Source: Phenylobacterium sp.
Lineage (GTDB): Bacteria; Pseudomonadota; Alphaproteobacteria; Caulobacterales; Caulobacteraceae
DNA length: 64,000 bases
Direction: 5' to 3'
NCBI RefSeq assembly: GCF_030645195.1
Contig: NZ_JAUSLW010000183.1
Location: 1 to 64,000, forward strand
This document shows, piece by piece, positions 55,820-64,000 of this stretch. The position numbers were made by a program, and so were the translations under genes. Each line of letters begins with the position of its first letter. Position 1 is the first letter of the stretch. A model generated the notes under the pieces. That model was not told the origin of the DNA. It ran no database searches and saw only the letters and a list, made by a program, of their open reading frames with translations.

Positions 55820-56524
55820 GTGAATTTTAGAAACTACCTCCTGTCGGCCATGGACGACGGCGACATGGCCGCCATCGGGCCCGCCTTGACCGAGGTCGCC
55901 CTGCTGGCCGGCCAGGTGCTGCATCCGGCGGGCGAGATGATCGATATGGTCTACTTCCCCTCCAGCGCGGTGGTCTCGGTGGTCACCCCGACCCTCGACG
56001 GCCGCAGCGTCGAGAGCGCCACCGTCGGCTTCGAGAGCCTCGCGGGCCTCTCGGCCGCCCTCAGCGGCGAGCCCAGCGGCAGCCGGGTCTTCACCCAGGT
56101 GGGCGGCGGCGCCATCCGCCTGCCGGCCGCCAGGCTCCGCGACCGGGCCCTGGAGAGCCCGCCGCTCATGCAGTTGCTGCTGCGCCACATGGACGCCGGC
56201 ATCTGCCAGGCCCAGCAGTCGGTGGCCTGCAACGCCCTGCACGACGCCGGGCCGCGGCTGGCGCGTTGGCTGCTCATGACCCAGGACCGGGTCGCCGGCC
56301 CCGTCATCCCGCTGACCCAGGAATATCTCGCCATCATGCTCGGCGTGCAGCGGACCACCGTGACCCTGGTGGCCAGCGCCCTCAAGCGCGCCGGCCTCAT
56401 CAAGTACCGCCGCGGCGTGATCACCATCCTCGACCGCGACGGTCTCGAGCGCGAGTCCTGCGAATGCTACGGCGTCAGCAGTCAGCGGTTCGACAAGCTG
56501 CTGGCGCCGAACCACGCGCACTAA
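55820..56524 (+). CDS. Crp/Fnr family transcriptional regulator
   Basis: cNMP-like N-domain GQVLHPAGEMIDMVYFPSSAVVSV; HTH LTQEYLAIMLGVQRTTVTLVASALKRAGLIKYRRGVITILDRDGLE; GTG start. Confidence 0.87.
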   Translation: MNFRNYLLSAMDDGDMAAIGPALTEVALLAGQVLHPAGEMIDMVYFPSSAVVSVVTPTLDGRSVESATVGFESLAGLSAALSGEPSGSRVFTQVGGGAIRLPAARLRDRALESPPLMQLLLRHMDAGICQAQQSVACNALHDAGPRLARWLLMTQDRVAGPVIPLTQEYLAIMLGVQRTTVTLVASALKRAGLIKYRRGVITILDRDGLERESCECYGVSSQRFDKLLAPNHAH

Positions 56525-56562
56525 CCGAGGCCGGCCGGCGGGGCGCCCGTCTCGCCCAGACT

Positions 56563-56680
56563 CTAGAGCGCGTTAGGGTTAAGTGGAAGCCGGTCAACCC
56601 GCCCAACGCGCTCTACTTCTTTGAATCTAGAGCCTTTTTAAACGGGTCAGGTGATTCCACCTGACCCTAAAAGGCTCTAG
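56563..56680. repeat. Dispersed palindromic repeat array, copy 5 (types B+C)
   Basis: ctagagcgcgttagggttaagtggaagccggtcaacccgcccaacgcgctct...ctagagcctttttaaacgggtcaggtgattccacctgaccctaaaaggctctag. Confidence 0.88.
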
Positions 56681-56877
56681 GCCGAGGCGTCCTGCGCCCG
56701 CACCTCGCGGCACACCAGCCGGTCATCCTGCCAGACCTGCACCTCCAGCGCGCTGCCGTGGTCGGCCAGGATGCGCAGGGCCTGGATCTGGGCGGCGGCG
56801 TCGTCGGGCAGGTCGGTGTCCTGGAACGTCAGGCCCAGGCCCCGCGCGACATATGGATAGAAGGTGTAGGCGGGCAT
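56677..56877 (-). CDS. DUF6894-like small protein
   Basis: MPAYTFYPYVARGLGLTFQDTDLPDDAAAQIQALRILADHG. Confidence 0.6.
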   Translation of the reverse strand: MPAYTFYPYVARGLGLTFQDTDLPDDAAAQIQALRILADHGSALEVQVWQDDRLVCREVRAQDASA

Positions 56878-57057
56878 GGGTCGGTCCGGGATCACGGCGA
56901 CAGGGCGCCGCTGGGTCATCTAGAGCGCAACCTCAAGGTGGCGTCTGTCCGGCGCCCGACTCAACGGCCAGGATTGGCCGACCGTTCGCCTCTTCCCCTG
57001 GCCCCTCGGGTCCGCCTACAGTCGCCGCCAAGAAGAGTGCATGGGGGGAACGTGCGT

Positions 57058-58569
57058 ATGGCTGGGACCACGGCGGTCGGCGGCAAGCCGGTCTATTCGG
57101 ACAGTTACAAGGGCGTGGTGCTGGGCCTGCTGGTCACCGCCTACACGCTCAACTTCATCGACCGGACGATCATCGCCACCATCGGCCAGGCCATCAAGGA
57201 CGACCTGAAGATCACCGACACCCAGCTCGGCCTGCTGGGCGGACTCTACTTCGCCCTGCTCTACACCCTGCTGGGCATCCCGATCGCCCGCCTGGCCGAG
57301 CGCTTCAACCGCGTCTCCATCATCTCCGCCGCCATCCTGATCTGGTCGGGCTTCACCGCGCTCTGCGGCACGGCCACCAGCTTCGCCCAGCTGGCGGCCT
57401 ACCGCTTCGGGGTCGGGTTCGGGGAGGCGGGCCTCTCCCCGCCCGCCCACTCCCTGATCAGCGACTATTTCGAGCCCAAGAAGCGGGCCACGGCGCTCTC
57501 GATCTACTCCTTCGGCATCCCGCTCGGAACCATGGTCGGCGCGGTGGCCGGCGGCTGGCTGGCCCAGAACTTCTCCTGGCGCATCGCCTTCATGCTGGTG
57601 GGCGCGCCCGGCATCCTCATCGCCATCGTCATGAAACTGATGATCAAGGAGCCGCCGCGCGGCCACTCCGAGCCCGACCAGGCCCCGGCCTCCCCGGAAG
57701 ACATCAGCGTCGACACCGCCCCGAAGTTTTCCTTCCTTGGCGAACTCAAGGAGCTGGCCAGCGTCGCCGGCACGCTGTTCGGCAAGTGGCCGGTCCTGCA
57801 CATGGTGCTGGGCGTCACCATCGCCTCCTTCGGCTCCTATGGGTCAGGCCAGTTCGTGCCCCCCTACTTCACCCGCACCTTCGGCCTGGACTACGCCCAG
57901 GTCGGCCTGATCACCGGCATCGTCGGCGGCATTTCCTCAGGGATAGGCACCCTGCTGGGAGGCTTCATCACCGATCGCCTGAGCAAGCGCTCGCCGCGCT
58001 GGTACTCGCTGACGCCGGCCATCGGCCTGACCATCGCCACGCCGATCTATATCGCCGCCTACATGCAGCCCTCCTGGCAGACCGCGGCCCTGATCCTGCT
58101 GATCCCGGGGATCTTCCACTACACCTACCTGGGCCCCACCTTCGGGGTGGTGCAGAACATGGTGCCGACGCGCCGCCGGGCGACGGCCACGGCCCTGCTG
58201 TTCTTCTTCCTCAACCTGATCGCGCTCGGCGGCGGCCCGCCCTTCACCGGCTGGATCATCGACCAGTTCGCCCAGTTCAACTTCAACCACGACGGCGGCT
58301 CCGGCACGCTGGCGGCGCTCGGCGGCCTGCTGGGCGGCGAGGGCGGAGCAGTCAGCTTCGCCGCCGCCTGCCCGGGCGGCAAGGCGCCGGACGGGGCGAG
58401 CCTGGCCCTGGTCGGCCAGTGCAAGGCCAGCCTGGTGGAGGCGACGCGCTCGGGCGTCATCGTCTCCATCTGCTTCTACCTCTGGGCCGCCTTCCACTAC
58501 CTGCTGGGCTCCATCGGCCTCACCAAGGCGCTCTCCAAGGCCCGCACCGACCGCGGCGAAGCGGCCTGA
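57058..58569 (+). CDS. MFS transporter, spinster-like
   Basis: YTLNFIDRTIIATIGQAIKDDLKITDTQLGLLGGLYFALLYTLLGIPIARLAERFNR. Confidence 0.93.
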   Translation: MAGTTAVGGKPVYSDSYKGVVLGLLVTAYTLNFIDRTIIATIGQAIKDDLKITDTQLGLLGGLYFALLYTLLGIPIARLAERFNRVSIISAAILIWSGFTALCGTATSFAQLAAYRFGVGFGEAGLSPPAHSLISDYFEPKKRATALSIYSFGIPLGTMVGAVAGGWLAQNFSWRIAFMLVGAPGILIAIVMKLMIKEPPRGHSEPDQAPASPEDISVDTAPKFSFLGELKELASVAGTLFGKWPVLHMVLGVTIASFGSYGSGQFVPPYFTRTFGLDYAQVGLITGIVGGISSGIGTLLGGFITDRLSKRSPRWYSLTPAIGLTIATPIYIAAYMQPSWQTAALILLIPGIFHYTYLGPTFGVVQNMVPTRRRATATALLFFFLNLIALGGGPPFTGWIIDQFAQFNFNHDGGSGTLAALGGLLGGEGGAVSFAAACPGGKAPDGASLALVGQCKASLVEATRSGVIVSICFYLWAAFHYLLGSIGLTKALSKARTDRGEAA

Positions 58570-58627
58570 ACTTTCCAATCGGCGTCAGCCTCGTTACTCA
58601 AGGCATGACTTGAGTAACGAGGCGCGC

Positions 58628-59272
58628 ATGTCCCTGACGCTCTATTTCCACCCCTTCGCCTCCTACTGCTGGAAGGCGCTGATCGCCCTCTACGAGAACG
58701 ACACCCCCTTCACCCCGCACAACCTGGATCTGGGCGATCCCAAGGTCCGCGCCGAGTTCAACACCCTCTCGCCCTTCGGCAAGATGCCCCTGCTCAGGGA
58801 CGGCGAGACCCTGGTCTCCGAGGCCACCGTGGTCATCGAGCACCTGGCCTTGAACCATCCGGGGAAGATCGCCCTCATTCCGCGCGATCCCGCCGCCGCC
58901 CTGCCCATCCGCCACCGCGACCGGGTCTTCGACCTCTATGTCCAGGAGCCGATGCAGAAGATCGTCGGCGACCGCCTGCGTCCGGCGGACGCCAAGGACC
59001 CCTTCGGCGTCGCCCAAGCGCGGACCACCCTGCGCACCGCCTACGCCTTGATCGAGACCTGGACCACCGATGGCCCCTGGATCATGGGCGAGGCCTTCAC
59101 CCTGGCCGACTGCGCCGCCGCCCCGGCCCTGCATTATGCCGAGAAGGTGGAGCCCTTCGGCGATGCGTTCCCCAAGATGACGGCCTATCTGGCGCGCCTG
59201 AAAGCGCAGCCCTCCTTCGCGCGGGTTCTGGAAGAGGCTGCGCCCTACAACGACTTCTTCCCGAAGGAATAG
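58628..59272 (+). CDS. Glutathione S-transferase family protein
   Basis: MSLTLYFHPFASYCWKALIALYENDTPFTPHNLDL..PFGKMPLLRDGETLVSEATVVIEHLAL. Confidence 0.93.
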   Translation: MSLTLYFHPFASYCWKALIALYENDTPFTPHNLDLGDPKVRAEFNTLSPFGKMPLLRDGETLVSEATVVIEHLALNHPGKIALIPRDPAAALPIRHRDRVFDLYVQEPMQKIVGDRLRPADAKDPFGVAQARTTLRTAYALIETWTTDGPWIMGEAFTLADCAAAPALHYAEKVEPFGDAFPKMTAYLARLKAQPSFARVLEEAAPYNDFFPKE

Positions 59273-59334
59273 GTCCGGCGGGGTGGCAAAAACCGCCCGG
59301 TGGCGCTATCCACCGCCGGTAAGGAGCCACGTTC

Positions 59335-60657
59335 ATGATCCCCCGCTACGCCCGCAAGGAAGCCGCCGACATCTGGTCGCCCCAGACCCGCTTCAAGATC
59401 ATGTTCGAGATCGAGGCCCACGCCGCCGACAAGATGGCGCAGCTGGGGGTCATCCCCAAGCTGGCGGCCCAGACCATCTGGGAAAAGGGCCGCGACGCCA
59501 TCTGGGACGCCGACCGCATCGATGAGATCGAGCGCGAGGTGAAGCACGACGTCATCGCCTTCCTGACCCACGTCACCGAGATCGTCGGCCCCGAGGCGCG
59601 TTTCCTGCACCAGGGCATGACCAGCTCCGACGTCAACGACACCGCGCTCGCCGTCCAGCTCTGCCGCGCCACCGACCTGTTGCTGGAGGACGTCGACCTG
59701 GTGCTGGCCGCCCTCAAGCGCCGCGCCTTCGAGCACCGCCTGACGCCGACCGTCGGCCGCAGCCACGCCATCCACGCCGAACCCACCACCTTCGGCCTCA
59801 AGCTCGCCGGCCACTACGCCGAGTTCCAGCGCGCCAAGGAGCGCCTGGCGATGGCCAAGTTCGAGATCGCCACCTGCGCCATCTCCGGCGCCGTCGGCAC
59901 CTTCGCCAATGTCGCGCCCGAGGTGGAGGCCCACGTCGCCGAGCAGCTGGGCCTGGCCGTCGAGCCGGTTTCCACCCAGGTGATCCCGCGCGACCGCCAC
60001 GCCGCCTATTTCGCCGCGCTTGGCGTCGTCGCCTCCTCCATCGAGCGCCTGGCCACCGAGATCCGCCACCTGCAGCGCACCGAGGTGCTGGAGGCCGAGG
60101 AGCCCTTCGATCCGGGCCAGAAGGGATCGAGCGCCATGCCCCACAAGCGCAACCCGATCCTGACCGAGAACCTCACCGGTCTCGCCCGCCTGATCCGCTC
60201 GGCCGTGGTGCCCGCCATGGAGAACGTCACCCTCTGGCACGAGCGCGACATCAGCCACTCGTCGGTCGAGCGCGGCATCGCCCCGGACGCCACCGTTCAC
60301 CTGGACTTCGCCCTGCGCCGCCTGGCCGGGGTCGTGGAGCGGCTGGTGATCTATCCGGAGAACATGCTCAAGAACATGGACCGTCTGGGCGGCCTGGTTC
60401 ACTCGCAACGCGTCCTGCTGGCCCTCACCCAGAAGGGCGTCGCCCGCGAGGCCGCCTATGCGGCGGTCCAGGGCGCGGCCATGAAGGTCTGGCGCGGCGA
60501 GGGCAAGTTCATCGACCTGCTGCTGGCCGACCCCACCGTCACCCTCTCCCAGGCCGAGATCGCCGACCTCTTCGACCTCGGCTACCACTTCAAGAACGTC
60601 GACGTCATCTTCGCCCGGGTGTTCGGCCAGGAGGCCATGGCCAAGGCCGCGGAGTAG
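59335..60657 (+). CDS. purB: Adenylosuccinate lyase
   Basis: MIPRYARKEAADIWSPQTRFKIMFEIEAHAADKMAQLG..TSSDVNDTALA..GSSAMPHKRNPILTENLTGLARL. Confidence 0.96.
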   Translation: MIPRYARKEAADIWSPQTRFKIMFEIEAHAADKMAQLGVIPKLAAQTIWEKGRDAIWDADRIDEIEREVKHDVIAFLTHVTEIVGPEARFLHQGMTSSDVNDTALAVQLCRATDLLLEDVDLVLAALKRRAFEHRLTPTVGRSHAIHAEPTTFGLKLAGHYAEFQRAKERLAMAKFEIATCAISGAVGTFANVAPEVEAHVAEQLGLAVEPVSTQVIPRDRHAAYFAALGVVASSIERLATEIRHLQRTEVLEAEEPFDPGQKGSSAMPHKRNPILTENLTGLARLIRSAVVPAMENVTLWHERDISHSSVERGIAPDATVHLDFALRRLAGVVERLVIYPENMLKNMDRLGGLVHSQRVLLALTQKGVAREAAYAAVQGAAMKVWRGEGKFIDLLLADPTVTLSQAEIADLFDLGYHFKNVDVIFARVFGQEAMAKAAE

Positions 60658-60680
60658 CCGGCCCGCCCTCATCCCCCCGC

Positions 60681-60815
60681 TCGTCATCCTAGGCCTTGTG
60701 CCTAGGACCCCTCTCCCAGCAGGCATTGAGGGACGTTGCGTAGCATCCGCCGCCCCGCTTCGTTCGGCGAACCTTGAGACACCGCGGCAGGGGTCCTCGG
60801 CGCAAGGCCTAAGCG
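60681..60815. repeat. Intergenic inverted repeat
   Basis: aggccttgtgcctaggacccct (left) versus aggggtcctcggcgcaaggcct (right). Confidence 0.75.
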
Positions 60816-60850
60816 CTCCCCGAGTTCAAGGCGCATATCGGCCAATAGCT

Positions 60851-61588
60851 TTAGCCCCCGTCGACGAACCGCCGGACATCCGGGTGGCGGGTGGTGTCCA
60901 GCTCCCCCGGCGCCCCTTGCCAGACGATGGCGCCGCCGTGCAGCATGGCGATCTGGTCCCCGATGCGCCGGGCCGAGGCGAGATCGTGGGTGATCGACAC
61001 CGCCGTGCAGCCCAGGCGTTTGACCTGGTCGACGATGAGCTCGTTGATCACCGCCGCGGTGATGGGGTCCAGGCCGGTGGTGGGCTCATCGAAGAACAGG
61101 ATCTCGGGATCGGCGGCGATGGCGCGGGCCAGCCCGACCCGCTTCTGCATGCCCCCCGACAGGTCCGCGGGGAAGACGTCGGCCACCTCCGCCCCCAGGC
61201 GCACCCGGGACAGGGCGTCGAGCGCCCGGCGCCTGGCCGCCTCGCGCGGCATGCGGTCGGCATTGATCAGCCGGAAGGCCACGTTCTCCCAGACGCTCAG
61301 GCTGTCGAACAGGGCCGCGCTCTGGAAGAGCACGCCGGAGCGGGACAGCAGGCGCCGTTGGGTCCGCCCGCCGAACCCCGGCAGCGCCCGGCCGTCCAGC
61401 AGGACCTTGCCGCTGTCGGGCGCCATCAGCCCCAGGGCCAGCTTGACCATGATCGACTTGCCCTGACCCGAGCCGCCGATGATCACCGTCGAGCGGCCGG
61501 CCTCGATGCGCAGGTTCAGCCCCTCCAGGACGGTGGCGTCCCCGAACCGCTTGCCGACCTTGCGCCACTCGAGCTTGGGCCGGGTCAT
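60851..61588 (-). CDS. mlaF: Mla lipid-transport ABC ATPase
   Basis: VIIGGSGQGKSIMVKLALGLM Walker A, LSGGMQKRVGLARAIAADPEILFFDEPTTGLDPITAAVINELI. Confidence 0.92.
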   Translation of the reverse strand: MTRPKLEWRKVGKRFGDATVLEGLNLRIEAGRSTVIIGGSGQGKSIMVKLALGLMAPDSGKVLLDGRALPGFGGRTQRRLLSRSGVLFQSAALFDSLSVWENVAFRLINADRMPREAARRRALDALSRVRLGAEVADVFPADLSGGMQKRVGLARAIAADPEILFFDEPTTGLDPITAAVINELIVDQVKRLGCTAVSITHDLASARRIGDQIAMLHGGAIVWQGAPGELDTTRHPDVRRFVDGG

Positions 61589-62376
61589 CGGGCGGTGAAC
61601 AGGGTGGTGAGCACATAGTCGGTGGCGAAGATCAGGATGGCGGCCGAGACCACCGCCTGGGTGGTCGCCCGCCCAACCCCCCGCGCGCCGCCGGTTGCGT
61701 TGTAGCCATGGTGGCAACCCATCAGGGCGACGATGAAGCCGAACGCCATGGCCTTCAGCAGGCCGGTGCCGACGTCCTGCGGCTCCACGAAGTCCACGGT
61801 GCTGCGGATGTAGACGGTGGGGTTGAAGTCCAGGAACCCGACCGCCACCCCCCAGCCGCCGGCGACGCCGATGATGTCGGCCACCACGGTGAGCAGGGGC
61901 AGGGCGATCACGGCGGCCACCAGCCGCGGCGCCACCAGATAGCCGTAGGGATCGGTCGACAGGGTCTTCATGGCGTCGATCTGCTCGGTGGCCCGCATGG
62001 CCCCGATCTCCGCGGCCATGGTCGCGGCGACCCGGCCGGCCAGCATCAGGGCCGCCAGCACCGGACCGAGCTCGCGGGTGATCCCCAGGGCGACGATCTG
62101 CGGCATGATCTGCTCGGCGTTGAACCGCCCGCCGCCGGTGTAGATGTTCAACGCCAGGGCCGCGCCGGTGAACACCGCCGTCAGGCCGATCACCGGCAGG
62201 GAGAAGAAGCCGATCGCCACCAGCTGGCGCAGGACCTGGCCGAGATACCAGGGGCCGGCCACCACCGCCCACAGGCCGCGCAGGGCGAACAGCGCCACGG
62301 CGCCCACCTGCCTCAGCGACGACAGCGCCAGGCGGCCGACGGCCGAGACAGGAGTCATCGCCGCGGCGCCGGCCAT
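61585..62376 (-). CDS. mlaE: MlaE family permease
   Basis: ITRELGPVLAALMLAGRVAATMAAEIGAMRATEQIDAMKTLSTDPYGYLVAPRL. Confidence 0.95.
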   Translation of the reverse strand: MAGAAAMTPVSAVGRLALSSLRQVGAVALFALRGLWAVVAGPWYLGQVLRQLVAIGFFSLPVIGLTAVFTGAALALNIYTGGGRFNAEQIMPQIVALGITRELGPVLAALMLAGRVAATMAAEIGAMRATEQIDAMKTLSTDPYGYLVAPRLVAAVIALPLLTVVADIIGVAGGWGVAVGFLDFNPTVYIRSTVDFVEPQDVGTGLLKAMAFGFIVALMGCHHGYNATGGARGVGRATTQAVVSAAILIFATDYVLTTLFTAR

Positions 62377-62377
62377 C

Positions 62378-62845
62378 TCACTCGGGCTCCGCGGCCGGCG
62401 CCTGGGGTTGCGGCCGCACCGCCTGGCCGATCAGGCCGAACAGGTCGACCGCGCCCTGGGTGTTCTGGATCTCACCGCCGGGCTTGAGGTCCTCGGGCGC
62501 GCCCCCGGCCCCGATGGCCACATGCACGCCCCCCAGCAGGCTGTCGCTGGTGATCTTGGCGGTGGAATCGGCGGGCAGCCGGATCGCCGGATCCAGCGCC
62601 AGCTCGACCTTGGCCAGATAGGTGTCGGGCTCCAGCGTGACCTTCGCCACCGTGCCGACCTTGACGCCGGCGACACTGACCACGGCGCCCGGGGTCAGGG
62701 ATCCGACGTCGCCGAACTTGGCGCTCACCTGGTAGCCCCCCGGGGTCATCCCGCCCCCGCCCACCCGCAGGGCGTAGACCAGGAAGGCCCCGGCCAGGGC
62801 CAGCACCAGAACGCCCATGATGGTCTCGGCCCACTGTCCACGCAC
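62378..62845 (-). CDS. mlaD: MlaD family MCE protein
   Basis: YQVSAKFGDVGSLTPGAVVSVAGVKVGTVAKVTLEPDTYLAKVELAL MCE domain. Confidence 0.92.
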   Translation of the reverse strand: MRGQWAETIMGVLVLALAGAFLVYALRVGGGGMTPGGYQVSAKFGDVGSLTPGAVVSVAGVKVGTVAKVTLEPDTYLAKVELALDPAIRLPADSTAKITSDSLLGGVHVAIGAGGAPEDLKPGGEIQNTQGAVDLFGLIGQAVRPQPQAPAAEPE

Positions 62846-62848
62846 GCG

Positions 62849-63502
62849 TCAGCTCTTGGGTTTGGGGTTGCGCTGAAGCTGCGCGATGAGCACGCCGATG
62901 TCGCCGCCGGCGTTGTCGATGGTGGAGACGAAGTCCTGCTGCTGGGTGATGGCCAGCCAGACCCCGCGGATCTGGACGTCGACGACCTTCCAGCTTCCCC
63001 CCGCCCCCAGCACCCGCCAGGAGACCGGGATCGGCTCGCGGCCGCCGCCGGTGACCACCGTGCTCACCACCACGTCCCCCGGCGCCCGGGCCACCGAGCC
63101 CGTGACCTTCAGGGTCTCGCCCCGGAACTCGGAGATCCGGCTCTGATAGACGTTCTCCGCATAGGTGCGGAACACGCTGTTGAACTGCGCCCGCTGGGCC
63201 GGGGTGATGGTCCGCGCGTACTTGCCTAGCACGAAGTTGGTGATCTTCGGGACATCGGCGATCTGGTCGATCAGCCGCCGGAACGCCACCTCCTTCTGCG
63301 CCAGGCTGAGGCCGCGGTCGGCCAGCACCGACAGCACCTTCTGGGCCTGGACCTGGACGAACGCCTCGGCGTCGGGATCACGCGCGCTGCGCCGGGGGGC
63401 GGTCTGGGCGCGCGCGCCGCCGGCGGCCAGGGCGGCGCCGAGGGCGAGCAGCAGATGACGGCGGGCTTGACGCATCGAGGGACTCCGGCGGGCGGGACGC
63501 AA
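62849..63502 (-). CDS. mlaC: MlaC/Ttg2D-like periplasmic ABC protein
   Basis: KVLSVLADRGLSLAQKEVAFRRLIDQIADVPKITNFVLGKYARTITPAQRAQFNSVFRTYAENVYQSR. Confidence 0.92.
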   Translation of the reverse strand: MRPARRSPSMRQARRHLLLALGAALAAGGARAQTAPRRSARDPDAEAFVQVQAQKVLSVLADRGLSLAQKEVAFRRLIDQIADVPKITNFVLGKYARTITPAQRAQFNSVFRTYAENVYQSRISEFRGETLKVTGSVARAPGDVVVSTVVTGGGREPIPVSWRVLGAGGSWKVVDVQIRGVWLAITQQQDFVSTIDNAGGDIGVLIAQLQRNPKPKS

Positions 63503-64000
63503 CTAATAGATGGGTTCTGAGACGGCGTTCGCCGCCAGGGCTATGCCTGCGGCCGTCGGGGGGTCGGGCGCCGCCGGCGAGTCGTCGAAGTCGGGCAGGG
63601 TCTCCGCCGCCCCGGTGGCCTCGCGCACCACCGCCTCCCGGCTCTGGCCGTAGGCCGACCGGATCGTCGCATAGGGGTCGGTCGCCTGCTCGGCGATCGC
63701 CGTCAGGGTCGCCTCGGCGCCGGCGCGGGTGTCCAGGGCCGTGACCCCCAGGCGGCCGGCGCCGAAGTCGCTGTCCAGTCCGCCCGTCGCCAGGGAGACG
63801 GGATCGGTCAGGGCGTCCACCACCTGGCCCAGGCCGTCCCTCACATTGAGGGGGCCGATCACCGGCAGGTAGAGATAGGGGCCAGGGCCCACCCCGTAGC
63901 GTCCCAGGGTCTGACCGAAGTCGGCGCGGCGGCGCTCCAGTCCGGCCTTGCCGGCCACGTCGAACATCCCCAGCACGCCGACGGTGGAGTTGGTGACGAA
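63503..64000 (-). CDS. mlaA: MlaA/VacJ family lipoprotein, 5' end outside window
   Basis: FVTNSTVGVLGMFDVAGKAGLERRRADFGQTLGRYGVGPGPYLYLPVIGPLNVRDGLG; open to window edge. Confidence 0.93.
   Translation of the reverse strand, partial: FVTNSTVGVLGMFDVAGKAGLERRRADFGQTLGRYGVGPGPYLYLPVIGPLNVRDGLGQVVDALTDPVSLATGGLDSDFGAGRLGVTALDTRAGAEATLTAIAEQATDPYATIRSAYGQSREAVVREATGAAETLPDFDDSPAAPDPPTAAGIALAANAVSEPIY

Noticed and set aside
60698-61618. 306-aa plus ORF opposite mlaF
   Set aside because: Begins inside an intergenic inverted repeat and shadows the ATPase gene

Overview
High-GC alphaproteobacterial chromosome segment. Gene content and dispersed repeats suggest Caulobacteraceae, possibly Phenylobacterium-like; this is inference and no search was run. 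Most of the window is ordinary core or accessory metabolism: cinA-like, sfsA, map, radC, tRNA-Leu, photolyase, transglutaminases, NifU/truncated globin/Rrf2, a PspA/YjfIKL/YgiBC-like envelope-stress cluster, a xanthine-dehydrogenase-type oxidoreductase, three spinster-like MFS transporters, purB and a complete mla operon. Positions 1-4.4 kb look like a decaying island with IS5 and IS3 remnants, a truncated FCD regulator, and an integrase divergent from an HTH regulator. The items most worth following up are: (1) an intact 2,761-bp IS1595-family element at 44082-46842 with 22-bp perfect TIRs and an 8-bp TSD, carrying a DUF3800-like protein, a 93-aa ORF and two overlapping micro-ORFs, inserted inside a dispersed palindromic repeat; (2) an 806-aa protein (49148-51568) made almost entirely of octapeptide repeats with a 7-/10-octad super-period; (3) modular CTAG-bounded hairpin arrays, several between convergent genes and supplying their stop codons; (4) an ECF sigma / anti-sigma / subtilase operon in which the anti-sigma C-terminus resembles a subtilase propeptide; (5) several crisp operator-like inverted repeats; and (6) a 24-bp perfect direct repeat flanking an ATP-grasp-like gene.
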